64,000 nucleotides of DNA from Amycolatopsis sp. WQ 127309 (GCF_023023025.1 NZ_CP095481.1:4030001-4094000), one strand, 5' to 3'. Numbered from the stretch's first letter, positions 52,850 through 63,334 are shown. The notes: generated from the letters alone by a model not told the origin. Made by a program: numbers and translations.

Positions 52850-53674
52850 GTGGTCGTCTTCGCCGGTCAGGGCGACGCCCGGCGGTCCATGGAGCTGCTG
52901 TGGGGCCCGCGCGTCGGCGCCCCGCGCACCGGTCCCGGGCCCAAGCCGGGGCTGAGCGTCGAGGCGATCGTCGGTGCCGCGATCGGGATCGCCGACGCCG
53001 ACGGCATGGCGGCGCTGTCCATGCGCTCGGTCGGGGAACGCCTCGGCCGCACGGCGATGGCGCTCTACACGTACGTGCCGGGCAAGACCGAGCTGGTCGA
53101 CCTGATGTACGACCGGACGCTCGGCGAGCTGCCCGGGGACCCCGACCTGGCCCGCGGCTGGCGAGCGGCGGCGCTGGCCCTGGCCGACGAACTGTGGGAC
53201 CTGCACCTGCGTCACCCGTGGCTGCTGCAGGTCTCCCCGGCGCGGCCGGTGCTCGGGCCGGGGGAGTTCCACGTGCAGGAGACGCTGCTGCGCGTCCTGG
53301 CGGAGACGGGCCTGCCACTGCCGCGCGTGCGCTGGGTGGTGTCGGCGCTGTTCAACGTCGTGCGCGGCTCGGTCCAGTCGGCGGCGGAATCGCGTCAGGC
53401 GTCGCGCGAGACGGGGCAGTCCGAAGAGGACTGGTGGTACGCCCGCTCGGCGTTGCTCGGCGAGCTGGTCCCCGACCTCTCAGTCCGCTTCCCGACGGTG
53501 TCGGCCCTCGGCGCGGACATGGCCGCGGTCCCCGACGGCGAGCCCTACCTGGAGCGCGAGGCGCGGCTGTCGTTCGAGGCGGGGCTGGAACTGCTGCTCG
53601 ACGGCGTCGAGGCAGCGATCGTCAGGGCTTCCGGGCCTCGATCTTCCGACCCTCGTCCTTCCGGGCCTCGATGA
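52850..53674 (+). CDS. TetR-family regulator with TetR_C-type domain
   Basis: A 274-residue TetR protein. GTG start 52850, AAGGAG eight bases upstream. A 35-residue N-terminal arm (RTGPGPKPGLS) precedes the HTH (AIVGAAIGIADADGMAALSMRSVGERLGRTAMALYTYVPGK, in pieces). The ligand domain resembles the tetracycline-repressor C-terminal class. Divergent from the UvrA-paralogue/SIP operon and probably its drug-responsive repressor. Its last 53 bp overlap the 3' end of the convergent methyltransferase gene, giving a repetitive tail (GPRSSDPRPSGPR). Confidence 0.9.
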   Translation: MVVFAGQGDARRSMELLWGPRVGAPRTGPGPKPGLSVEAIVGAAIGIADADGMAALSMRSVGERLGRTAMALYTYVPGKTELVDLMYDRTLGELPGDPDLARGWRAAALALADELWDLHLRHPWLLQVSPARPVLGPGEFHVQETLLRVLAETGLPLPRVRWVVSALFNVVRGSVQSAAESRQASRETGQSEEDWWYARSALLGELVPDLSVRFPTVSALGADMAAVPDGEPYLEREARLSFEAGLELLLDGVEAAIVRASGPRSSDPRPSGPR

Positions 53675-54401
53675 GGAACCGGGTCGTGTGGGCGACGAAC
53701 GGGCCGTCGCGCTCGATCAGGTCGTGCAGCTCCCGCAGGCGCGGCCGGTACTGCTCGACCGTGAAGCCCGGGACCATCCAGATCACCTTGCGCAGGAAGT
53801 AAACCACCGCTCCGATGTCGCGGAACTCGGTGCGCAGCGACTCCGAGCGCAGGTCGACGACCTCGAGGCCGGCCTCCGAAGCCGCGGCGACGGCGTGGTC
53901 CGGGTGGCGGCCCTCGCGGACGTCGGCCGGCTGCGGGCCGAGGAAGTACTCGACCAGCTCGAACACGCTCGCCGGGCCGACCTGCTGGGAGAAGTACGTC
54001 CCGCCGGGGCGCAGCACGCGGGCGATCTCGGCCCACCACGTCCGGACCGGGTGGCGGCTGGAGACGAGGTCGAACAGGTCGTCCGCGAACGGCAGCGGCG
54101 GTTCGTCCGAAGTCGCCACCACGACGACTCCGCGCGGCCGCAGCAACTCCGACGCGACAGCGACGTTCGGGGGCCAGGACTCCGTCGCCGCCATCAGTGG
54201 CGGCAGCGCCGGGCAGCCGTCGAGGACTTCGCCGCCGCCGGTTTCCAGGTCGAGGGCCGCGTGGACGCCGGCGAGGCGTTCGCCCAGCAGCCGCTGGTAG
54301 CCCCACGACGGGCGTTGCTCGGTCGCGCGGCCGTCGAGCCACGAGAAGTCCCAGCCGTCGACGGACACCGCGTCGGCTTCGGCCACCAGTTCGTCGAACA
54401 T
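53622..54401 (-). CDS. Class I SAM-dependent methyltransferase
   Basis: A 259-residue methyltransferase-fold protein: motif I ALDLETGGGEVL (Asp-Glu variant of DxGxGxG), a VVVATSDEPPLPFADDLFDLVSS acidic segment and VLRPGGTYFSQQVG. Start ATG 54401, no clear ribosome site, 11 bp after the stop of the SH3-like gene. It is the last gene of a six-gene operon. Substrate unknown; related proteins include small-molecule methyltransferases. Confidence 0.85.
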   Translation of the reverse strand: MFDELVAEADAVSVDGWDFSWLDGRATEQRPSWGYQRLLGERLAGVHAALDLETGGGEVLDGCPALPPLMAATESWPPNVAVASELLRPRGVVVVATSDEPPLPFADDLFDLVSSRHPVRTWWAEIARVLRPGGTYFSQQVGPASVFELVEYFLGPQPADVREGRHPDHAVAAASEAGLEVVDLRSESLRTEFRDIGAVVYFLRKVIWMVPGFTVEQYRPRLRELHDLIERDGPFVAHTTRFLIEARKDEGRKIEARKP

Positions 54402-54412
54402 GGTCCCGATCG

Positions 54413-54643
54413 TCACAAAGCCGGGGGCGCGCCGCCAGCCGATTTCCGCGCCGGCGGCGGCGGTACCGGCTTGGCCAGGGTGACGGCGTCGAAGTCCACC
54501 ACCACCGGGCCGCGGCGGGTTTCGATCGTGCACGTCGTTTCGTCGCGGGCGACCAGCAGGCCGAGCGCGTCGGTGAAGCCGCCCTCGATGCGGTAGCGCG
54601 CCACGACCCGCGTCCCGATCGGCAGCTCTCGCAGCAGTTTCAC
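54413..54643 (-). CDS. Small SH3-like protein resembling the N-terminus of Rv0428c-type acetyltransferases
   Basis: A 76-residue basic protein: LPIGTRVVARYRIEGG, TDALGLLVARDETTCTIETR and VVVDFDAVTLAKPVPPPP. This strand-rich pattern matches the SH3-like N-terminal module found in Rv0428c-type GNAT proteins of mycobacteria, here without the acetyltransferase domain. GTG 54643 overlaps the stop of the glutaredoxin-like gene. Likely a nucleic-acid or protein-binding accessory; not an enzyme. Confidence 0.65.
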   Translation of the reverse strand: MKLLRELPIGTRVVARYRIEGGFTDALGLLVARDETTCTIETRRGPVVVDFDAVTLAKPVPPPPARKSAGGAPPAL

Positions 54644-54870
54644 AGCCGCGAACCCAGCTCGGCGTCGGACGGCTCGACCAGGAAGGTGCCGTCGTCCCAG
54701 ACGATCGTCGGGATGCGGCGTTCGCCGTCCTGCAGCGAGCGGACGCGCGCCTCGGCGGCCGCGTCCGCCTCGACGTCCACATAGGAGTACTCGACGCCTT
54801 CGCGGTCGAGCAACGCGCGGCTGCGCTTGACATCCGGGCACCAGGAAGCGCCGTAGACCGTCAGTTTCAC
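54640..54870 (-). CDS. Glutaredoxin-like protein with single active-site cysteine
   Basis: A 76-residue thioredoxin-fold protein related to mycoredoxin/NrdH: VYGASWCPDVKRSRALLD, RRIPTIVWDDGTFLVEPSDAEL. The expected CxxC is CPDV, so the resolving cysteine is missing, although the cis-proline (IPT) and length are normal. It could act by a monothiol mechanism with mycothiol. GTG start overlaps the phosphodiesterase stop; its own stop overlaps the SH3-like start. Confidence 0.8.
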   Translation of the reverse strand: MKLTVYGASWCPDVKRSRALLDREGVEYSYVDVEADAAAEARVRSLQDGERRIPTIVWDDGTFLVEPSDAELGSRL

Positions 54871-56996
54871 GAAGCGACCTCCGAAGCGACAGGGGTTTGG
54901 GCAGGGGCGGGGGCAGGGGCGGGGGAGGGGTGGCCCAGGTGCGTCAGCCAGCCGCGGAAGACCCGGTGCAGGGCCTCCGCGCCGACGACGTCGCCGGGCG
55001 GCGGGAACTCACGCGGGTGCACGACGAAGCCGCGCTGCTGCGGGCCGCCGAGGCCGCCGTGCGAGCCGACGTGCGTCTCGAACGGCGACGACTGGTCCGT
55101 CTCCGGGTCGTAGTTGCTGTTGATCATCACGTCGGCGCAGTGCGGGAACGTGTCGACGCGGCGCACCAGGTCCGCGGCGTGCGGGCCGTAGCGCAGCAGC
55201 GGGTCCTCGCCGATGACGACGCCGGTGGCGAGCCGGTGCAGCCCGTCGCGGCCCAGCACGACGGGCCCGAACTCGCGGCTGCGTATGAGCAGGAACCCGA
55301 CGCCGGGGTGGTCCACCAGCGACGGCAGCAGGTCGGGGAACTCGCGCTCGATCGTCTCCAGCTCGACGCGGCCTTCGTGCTCGGTGAACGACACCATCGC
55401 GGTGTGCCCGGACACGACCGCGACCACCCCGGGCGCCACGCGTGTGACCGCGCCGGGGGAGCCGGACTCCGTGCGCGGCCGGTCCTCGCCGCCTTCGGCG
55501 TTCTCGACGCGGCCCCGCAGCCGCCGTGCGATCAGGCCGCCGCTCTTCGTGGCCTCCGCGAGCGCCGCGTTGATCTGCCAGCTCTCGGCCTGGCGCCGCT
55601 TCCCCGAAGCCGCCGACGGCGAGCCGCCGCACAGCCGGCCGACGTACGCCTCGATCGTCTCGCCGAACCGCTGCGAGAACGCCTGGCCCTGGGTCTGGCC
55701 GTGGTCCGACAGCGCGACGACGTGGTAGCGGCGCGCGGAAAGCCGGCTCGCCCGGTGCAGCCGGGCGATCTGCTGGTCGATTGAGCGCAGCACCGACAGC
55801 GTGTCGAAGCGCTCGATGCCGGAGTGGTGCGCGACCTCGTCGTAGCCGAGGAAGTCGGCGTAGACGACCGGCCGTCCGGCCAGCATGTCGCCGAGGATCG
55901 CCGAGACGACGACGTCGCGCGCGATCACCGTCGTGCCCGGCCGGGCCAGCGGGTACCAGCCGCCGCGCGGGATCCGCGGCACGACGCCGGCGCGGCGCTG
56001 GCGGACCGACGCGCTGATCTCGCGGAAGACGTCGGCGAGCGCGACGACGAACGTCCGCAGCGCGTTGATGGGGTTCGCGAAGTAGGCGTAGTAGCCCGCG
56101 CCGAGGCGGTCGCGGTGCCGGTGGCGCAGGCCCTTCGGGACCAGCACCGGGATCGAGCTCATGGTGAGGCTGACGTGGTCGGCGTCGCCGGAGAACAGGT
56201 TGCCGCGGCTCGCGCCGTCGCCCGAGAGGAGGCCGCGCCCGTCGGAGTGGCGCCGTTCGATCTCGGCCGCGTCGGTCGGGTGCGCGCACGCCATCACGTG
56301 ATCGCGGTCCTTTTCGTACCAGCGGAACCCGAGGATGTCGTGGTTGGAGCCGTGCAGGATGCCGCAGACGCTCGCGCCGGTCTGGGAGCTCCAGTCGGTG
56401 TGCCACTGCGTCAGCGCGTGGCTGTCCTCGGTGAGCCACGCGGCGAACGTCGGCATGTCGCCGTCGCGGATGGCGCGGCGGACGGTGTCGTACCCGAGGC
56501 CGTCGATCTGCAGGAACACCACGCCGGGCGGCTGTTCGGCGTCGCCGGGCTCGGCGGCGTGCCGGCGACGGCGGCGGTTCGCGCGGCGGAAGAAGATCTC
56601 GTCCTCGTCGATGGCCAGCAGGCTGGAGATCACCGCGCCGACGCCGGCCATGGCCACGGTGACGATCACCGCGGTCCGGAAGCCGACGATCTCGACGCCG
56701 GGCACCGTCTTGAACACGGCGAGCGTGCCCGCGCCGAGCAGCAGGAACCCGAAGAGGCCGAAGGTGAAGAACGCGAGCGGGTAGGCGATCCGCATGACCA
56801 GCGGCCAGACGAACGCCGCCAGCACCCCCAGCAGCAGCGCGCACACCGTCGGCTGCCACCAGTGCGTCATCCGGAAGCCGGACAGCAGCACGTCGAGCAG
56901 GCGCAGCGCGCCGGTCACCGCCACCCACACCAGCAGGACGCGGGCGACGACCCGGCCGCCCCGCAGCAGCCGGCCCTTCGGCGCGGTCGTCGTCAA
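54867..56996 (-). CDS. Membrane-anchored alkaline-phosphatase-superfamily phosphodiesterase with holin-like N-terminus
   Basis: A 709-residue protein from a TTG start at 56996 (AGGAGA six bases upstream, TTGA overlap with the DedA stop). Residues 15-122 form four membrane helices like the mycobacterial four-TMS holin family. Residues 147-650 form an alkaline-phosphatase/nucleotide-pyrophosphatase-like domain: VFLQIDGLGYD (metal Asp), SSQTGAS (candidate nucleophile Thr), YADFLGYDEVAHHSG, ALSDHGQTQG and VVVSGHTAMVSF. The C-terminal tail is Pro/Ala rich. It probably hydrolyses a phosphodiester at the membrane; pairing with DedA suggests a lipid-linked substrate, which is inference. No phage genes are nearby, so a lysis role is unlikely. 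Confidence 0.85.
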   Translation of the reverse strand: MTTTAPKGRLLRGGRVVARVLLVWVAVTGALRLLDVLLSGFRMTHWWQPTVCALLLGVLAAFVWPLVMRIAYPLAFFTFGLFGFLLLGAGTLAVFKTVPGVEIVGFRTAVIVTVAMAGVGAVISSLLAIDEDEIFFRRANRRRRRHAAEPGDAEQPPGVVFLQIDGLGYDTVRRAIRDGDMPTFAAWLTEDSHALTQWHTDWSSQTGASVCGILHGSNHDILGFRWYEKDRDHVMACAHPTDAAEIERRHSDGRGLLSGDGASRGNLFSGDADHVSLTMSSIPVLVPKGLRHRHRDRLGAGYYAYFANPINALRTFVVALADVFREISASVRQRRAGVVPRIPRGGWYPLARPGTTVIARDVVVSAILGDMLAGRPVVYADFLGYDEVAHHSGIERFDTLSVLRSIDQQIARLHRASRLSARRYHVVALSDHGQTQGQAFSQRFGETIEAYVGRLCGGSPSAASGKRRQAESWQINAALAEATKSGGLIARRLRGRVENAEGGEDRPRTESGSPGAVTRVAPGVVAVVSGHTAMVSFTEHEGRVELETIEREFPDLLPSLVDHPGVGFLLIRSREFGPVVLGRDGLHRLATGVVIGEDPLLRYGPHAADLVRRVDTFPHCADVMINSNYDPETDQSSPFETHVGSHGGLGGPQQRGFVVHPREFPPPGDVVGAEALHRVFRGWLTHLGHPSPAPAPAPAQTPVASEVAS

Positions 56997-57595
56997 GCTC
57001 GGTCTCCTGTCTTCTCTTTCGCCTCGGCTTTGGTGCGGCGCCGGCGGGCGATCAGGTTCAGCAGCACGGTGACCAGCAGGACCAGCACCGTCGCCAGCAG
57101 GGTCGCGATGAGCGGTGAGTCGAAAATGCCCCCGCTGACGATGCCGAGCAGGCTGTAGGCGACCGCCCAGAGCACGCACGCGACGAGCGCGGCGGGCAGC
57201 AGGCGCCGCCACGGGTAGCTCAGCGCGGCCGCCGCGAGCAGCACCGGAATCCGGCCGGCCGGGACGAGCCTGCCGATCACGACGATCTGCCAGCCGCGGC
57301 GGGCGAACTGGTCACGCGCCTTCTCGAGCCGTTCGGCGGGCTGGCGGCGGCTGATCCAGCGGAACGCGGCTTCGCTGCCCAGGCGCGGGACGCCGAACGT
57401 CACGACGTCACCGACGTACGCGCCGAGCGTGGCCAGGACGATCACCAGCGGCAGCGAGAGGTGGTCGGTGGTGGTGGCGACGGCGGCCGCGGCGCCGACC
57501 ACCGCGCCGGTGGGCACGATCGGGATGATCGAGCCGAGCAGCACGCCGCCGAACAGCACCGGGTACCCGATGGCGGCCGGGTCGGTCCAGTTCAC
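56993..57595 (-). CDS. DedA-family membrane protein (VTT domain)
   Basis: A 200-residue DedA/VTT protein with about five helices, the re-entrant-loop signature GSIIPIVPTGAVVGAAAA and the VIGRLVPAGRIPVLLAAA motif with conserved Arg. Relatives flip undecaprenyl phosphate or phospholipids and affect envelope stress. GTG start overlaps the metallo-hydrolase stop (GTGA) and its stop overlaps the phosphodiesterase start. The tail is highly charged (RRRRTKAEAKEKTGDRA). Confidence 0.9.
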   Translation of the reverse strand: MNWTDPAAIGYPVLFGGVLLGSIIPIVPTGAVVGAAAAVATTTDHLSLPLVIVLATLGAYVGDVVTFGVPRLGSEAAFRWISRRQPAERLEKARDQFARRGWQIVVIGRLVPAGRIPVLLAAAALSYPWRRLLPAALVACVLWAVAYSLLGIVSGGIFDSPLIATLLATVLVLLVTVLLNLIARRRRTKAEAKEKTGDRA

Positions 57596-58383
57596 GCCCG
57601 GTCCGTCGAGGCCGGGAGCACGACGTCGGCGCCGGGCTCGGTGAACAGGACGCCGGTGGCGATCTTCGCCGCGGCCACGTGGGCCGCGAACTCCCGCGGC
57701 GGGTCGGCGAGCAGCCGCCGCATGCGCGTGGTGCGCCGGATCCCGGGGAGGGCGAGCGTGCCCCAGTGCACCGGCACGACCGCGCGGGCTTGCAGCAGGC
57801 CGGCGGCCTCGGCGGCGCGGGCCGGGTTCAGGTGGCCGGGCCCGAGGTTCGGCCCCCAGCCCCAGACGGGCAGGAGCGCGACGTCGACCGGGCCGAACGC
57901 GGCCATGCCGTCGAAGAGGTCGGTGTCGCCGGCGTTGTAGACGCGCAGGCCCGCGCTGTCGATCAGGTGCCCGATGGCCGGGCTCTGCGGGCCGTGGGTG
58001 AGGCGCGGGCCCCAGCGGTGTCCGGAGTGGATGGCCTCGGTCGCGGTGACGGTGAGGCCGCCCTCGGTGAGCGTCTCGCCGGGCGCGATCTCCTCGACGG
58101 CGGTGAAGCCCTTCTTGGTGAGCCAGCTCCCGGCCCCGCGCGGCACGACGATCCGGGTCCGCCGGCCGACCAGTTTCAGCGACGGCACGTGCAGGTGGTC
58201 GCCGTGCAGGTGCGACAGCAGCACGAGGTCGACGCCGGCGTACGCGCCGGGCGGGGGCGGCGGCACGACCCGGGTCAGCCCGCCGACCCGGGCGGTGAGC
58301 ACGGGATCGGTGAGGACGACGCGGTCACCGAGCTCGAGCCGGACGGTGGAATGGCCGAGGAAACGCAGGTTGAAGCCGCTCAC
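57592..58383 (-). CDS. MBL-fold metallo-hydrolase (UlaG/NAPE-PLD-like)
   Basis: A 263-residue metallo-beta-lactamase-fold protein: LGHSTVRLEL start, metal motif LSHLHGDHLH, YNAGDTDLFDGM and VPVHWGT. This order is typical of the UlaG/NAPE-PLD-like branch acting on phosphodiesters or lactones. It is the first gene of a six-gene operon with DedA and a membrane phosphodiesterase, so a lipid or cell-envelope phosphodiester is a reasonable guess. GTG start, weak ribosome site. Confidence 0.9.
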   Translation of the reverse strand: MSGFNLRFLGHSTVRLELGDRVVLTDPVLTARVGGLTRVVPPPPPGAYAGVDLVLLSHLHGDHLHVPSLKLVGRRTRIVVPRGAGSWLTKKGFTAVEEIAPGETLTEGGLTVTATEAIHSGHRWGPRLTHGPQSPAIGHLIDSAGLRVYNAGDTDLFDGMAAFGPVDVALLPVWGWGPNLGPGHLNPARAAEAAGLLQARAVVPVHWGTLALPGIRRTTRMRRLLADPPREFAAHVAAAKIATGVLFTEPGADVVLPASTDRA

Positions 58384-58510
58384 GCCCTTGAGTATCGCCT
58401 TCTCGCGCCGGGAATGCCCGGCGGAGTGGCGCGAACAACGCGACCGGTGTGATCCGGGCGCCCTTCACTCACGCGAGTTGACTTTCCGGTCACGTTAGTT
58501 GGCGGGGTCG

Positions 58511-58696
58511 TTATGCCCGGGCTCGGCGGCGGAGCCTGCGGGACGATCGGATCAGCCGGACCCGCAGGCGTCTTCGGGCTCGGCGCAAGCGCGCCCGGAG
58601 GTCCGTGCGCAGCGCCTGCTCGGCCTCGCGGTGCATGCCCACCGCGCGCAGCAGCCGGGCGATCTCGCACTGTTTCGTGGTCGGGGAGCCCGGCAC
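58511..58696 (-). CDS. Small Arg-rich protein downstream of geosmin synthase (tentative)
   Basis: A 61-residue frame whose GTG (58696) comes one base after the geosmin synthase stop, which suggests coupling. The first half is helix-like (CEIARLLRAVGMHREAEQAL); the second is very Arg-rich (RLRRARRRLRVRLI), which high GC alone can produce. No family is recognised. The rest of the interval down to 58384 shows no gene. Confidence 0.4.
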   Translation of the reverse strand: MPGSPTTKQCEIARLLRAVGMHREAEQALRTDLRARLRRARRRLRVRLIRSSRRLRRRARA

Positions 58697-58697
58697 G

Positions 58698-60935
<2,238 letters not shown>

Positions 60936-61143
60936 CTACGGCGGTTTCCGACACGATGAGGCAACCAAAAGCAGCCGGGCGAGCCAAGGGTCTCGGTCGG
61001 GTTGCACACGAACGGGAAGCCGCTGTCCCCCGGGCGGCCCAGTCGGGTTCACGGCCCGGGCGCGCGCGGCGGCCGGCCGTCGCACGATGGGGGAAGGCTT
61101 GGCGGCCGTCCGGTGTTCACGCCGCAGAGAGAATGGAGTCCAG

Positions 61144-61434
61144 ATGACCAAGGTGACCGACAACCCCGGCGAGAGCCGTTACGAAGTGTGGTCGGACGAG
61201 AAACTGGCGGGCTTCGCCGCGTACGACCAGCGGGGCGACCTGACCGTGTTCACCCACACCGAGATCGACGACGCCTTCGCCGGCCAGGGCCTGGGCAAGG
61301 TGCTGGCGGCGGGCGCGCTGGACGACGTCGTCGCGAAGGGCGGGACGATCGTGCCGGTCTGCCCGTTCATCGCCGGGTACCTCCGGAAGCACCCGGACTA
61401 CGAGGCGCACGTCCGTTGGCCGTCCGGGTCTTGA
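61144..61434 (+). CDS. Small GNAT-family acetyltransferase (YjdJ-like)
   Basis: A 96-residue minimal GNAT protein of the COG2388 type: YEVWSDEKLAGFAAYDQRG, VFTHTEIDDAFAGQGLGKVL (acetyl-CoA loop GQGLGK) and VPVCPFIAGYLRKHPDY. ATG 61144 has GGAG six bases upstream. Usually a stand-alone N-acetyltransferase of unknown substrate. The 230-bp gap to the divergent geosmin gene shows no clear operator. Confidence 0.9.
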   Translation: MTKVTDNPGESRYEVWSDEKLAGFAAYDQRGDLTVFTHTEIDDAFAGQGLGKVLAAGALDDVVAKGGTIVPVCPFIAGYLRKHPDYEAHVRWPSGS

Positions 61435-61525
61435 GCCGAAGGGACTACACCAGGCGTTTGTTACGCCGAACGCAGTAGTGGCACGGAGTCGTCGCGTCCT
61501 GAGTGCGAGGTATGTCCGGTTCTGC

Positions 61526-61575
61526 TGGTTATTAACCAACCTTAGTCGGTGGTGCGTTGGTTGCTCGGCAACCAA
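61526..61575 (+). promoter_or_regulatory. Palindrome and leader hairpin of the S1 protease gene
   Basis: TGGTTATTAACCA (61526-61538) is a perfect 13-mer palindrome. Nineteen bases later TTGGTTGC-TCG-GCAACCAA (61557-61575) forms an 8-bp stem. Both contain GGTT/AACC and may be operator copies or an RNA hairpin ahead of the GGAGGAAG ribosome site. Confidence 0.45.
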
Positions 61576-61618
61576 AGTGACCGGCGCAGGCTTCGAACCG
61601 GCAAACTGGAGGAAGTTG

Positions 61619-62635
61619 ATGACTCCCCGGAAGACCGCTCTCAAGACCTTCGCCGTGTTGTCGGCCGCGGCGCTGACGTCCGGCGTGTGCGCGTCGGCGG
61701 CCACCGCGTCCCCACTGGCCTTCTCCGAGATGCAGGCCAACGCCGTCAGCAACGCCACGCAGGTGGCGGGATCGCTCGGCGCCACCTCCGGTGGCATCTA
61801 CCTGGAGAACGGCAAGGCCGTCGTCAACGTGACCGACGACGCGTCGGCGCAGAAGGTGCAGGCCGCGGGCCTCACCGCGAAGAAGGTCAAGCACACCTTC
61901 GCCGCGCTCACCGGCGTCAAGAACTCGCTGGACGCCGTGAAGAACGTCCCGCAGACCGCGTGGGGCATCGACACCAAGACCAACCAGGTCGTGGTGAAGG
62001 TCTACGACTCGGCCAGCAAGGAGACCGCCGACAAGGTCACCGCGGCCGCCGCGCAGTACGGCGACAGCGTCCGGGTCGAGCACCGCACCGGCAAGCTCGA
62101 ACTGCACATCGCCGACGGTGACGCGATCCAGAACGACCAGGGCCGCTGCTCGCTCGGCTTCAACGTGACGCGCGGCGGGGAGCCCTTCCTGCTCACCGCG
62201 GGCCACTGCACCAACCTCGGCGGCACCTGGGCCGGCGGTGACGTCTCCGGCGCCACGGTCGTCGAGAGCGACTGCCCCGACGCCGACTCCGGCCTGCTGA
62301 CCCGCCCGAACGGCACCGGCCCGAGCGAGATCAACACCGGCCAGGCGATCACCAGCGCCGCGGAGCCGACGGTCGGCGAGCAGATGGAGAAGCAGGGCTC
62401 GACCACCGGTGGCGGCAGCGGCGAGGTCACCTCGGTCGACGAGTCGGTCAACTTCGACGTCGGTGTCCTCAACCACGAGTTCGGCACGACCGCGCACACC
62501 GACCACGGTGACTCGGGCGGCCCGGCGTACGACGGCTCGAAGGGCCTCGGCACGCTGTCCGGCGGCGACACCGTGACCAGCTACTTCTACCCGCTCACCC
62601 TCGAGCTGCAGGCTTACGGTCTGTCGCTCGCCTGA
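61619..62635 (+). CDS. Secreted S1 serine protease (alpha-lytic/streptogrisin type)
   Basis: A 338-residue preproprotease. ATG 61619 follows GGAGGAAG. The signal peptide ends near ATASP, a propeptide covers about 30-170, and the mature chymotrypsin-like domain begins near the DQGRCSLGFNV region. The catalytic triad is H196 in TAGHC, D223 in DADSGLL and S299 in HGDSGGP. Cysteines pair as in streptogrisins (C...C around the His). It would degrade extracellular protein along with snapalysin. It ends 20 bp before a strong hairpin. Confidence 0.92.
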   Translation: MTPRKTALKTFAVLSAAALTSGVCASAATASPLAFSEMQANAVSNATQVAGSLGATSGGIYLENGKAVVNVTDDASAQKVQAAGLTAKKVKHTFAALTGVKNSLDAVKNVPQTAWGIDTKTNQVVVKVYDSASKETADKVTAAAAQYGDSVRVEHRTGKLELHIADGDAIQNDQGRCSLGFNVTRGGEPFLLTAGHCTNLGGTWAGGDVSGATVVESDCPDADSGLLTRPNGTGPSEINTGQAITSAAEPTVGEQMEKQGSTTGGGSGEVTSVDESVNFDVGVLNHEFGTTAHTDHGDSGGPAYDGSKGLGTLSGGDTVTSYFYPLTLELQAYGLSLA

Positions 62636-62655
62636 TCCACACTCCGGTGAAACAC

Positions 62656-62706
62656 CCGCGAGGGTCTCTTCACACGCGTCGAGGGCGCGTGAAGAGGCCC
62701 TCGCGG
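62656..62706. terminator. Hairpin terminator between protease and methyltransferase genes
   Basis: Arms 62656-62673 and 62689-62706 (18 bp with one G-U pair) enclose a 15-nt loop, followed by CTTTCT. It lies between the convergent genes ending at 62635 and 62711. The arm CGTGAAGAGGCCCTC resembles the 25913 hairpin. Confidence 0.85.
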
Positions 62707-62710
62707 CTTT

Positions 62711-63334
62711 CTAGAGGCGCTTCGCGCGGTAGACGGCGTCGGTGTGGTGGCCCTCGCCGCGCGTCTCGCACGTCTCGACGACCCACTCCCGGGCGTCGCT
62801 CAGGTAGTTCGTGATCTCCTCCGGCTCGAAGAACAGCTCCTGCGGCGGCGCCTGGCCGTCGAACTCCCGCATCGCCTTCGGGGAGTGCCCGACGATCAGC
62901 AGCGAACCGCCGGGCCGGACCGCCGCGGCGGCCGCCGTGAACACGTTCTTGCGCAGGTCCGGCGGCAGGTGCATGTACTGCGCCGAGATCAGGTCGTAGG
63001 TCTCCTCGGGCCGCCAGGTGAGGATGTCGCGGTGCAGCCACCGGACGTCCACGCCGTGTTCCTTGCCCGCGGCTTCGGCGCGGGACAGCGCGAGGGTCGA
63101 GATGTCGGCGCCGTCGACCGTCCAGCCCTGCTGGGCCAGCCAGATCGCGTCGCCGCCTTCACCGCTGCCGAGGTCGAGGGCGTGCCCGGGTTTCAGCCCG
63201 GTCACCTCGCTCTCCAGGTTGCGGTTCACGTTCCCGCTCCAGATCCGGTGCTCGTCACGCTGGTAGAGCGCTTCCCAGAACTCCTGCTTGAGCATGTTCT
63301 CGACGGTCATCGGCTGTTCGTGGGTGTGGGCCAT
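62711..63334 (-). CDS. Class I SAM-dependent methyltransferase
   Basis: A 207-residue methyltransferase resembling the thiopurine/tellurite-resistance TehB-like group: short N-terminal FWEALYQRDEHRIWSGNVNR, motif I ALDLGSGEGGDAIWLAQ, VDGADISTLALSRAEAAG, SAQYMHLPPDL and GGSLLIVGHSP. ATG 63334 has GGAGGAA upstream. The substrate is unknown; a role in detoxifying small electrophiles or metalloids is suggested by family only. Confidence 0.88.
   Translation of the reverse strand: MAHTHEQPMTVENMLKQEFWEALYQRDEHRIWSGNVNRNLESEVTGLKPGHALDLGSGEGGDAIWLAQQGWTVDGADISTLALSRAEAAGKEHGVDVRWLHRDILTWRPEETYDLISAQYMHLPPDLRKNVFTAAAAAVRPGGSLLIVGHSPKAMREFDGQAPPQELFFEPEEITNYLSDAREWVVETCETRGEGHHTDAVYRAKRL

Noticed and set aside
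54867..56996. Phage holin or lysis cassette
   Set aside because: Only the four N-terminal helices resemble holins; they are fused to a phosphodiesterase domain and no endolysin or phage structural gene is present.
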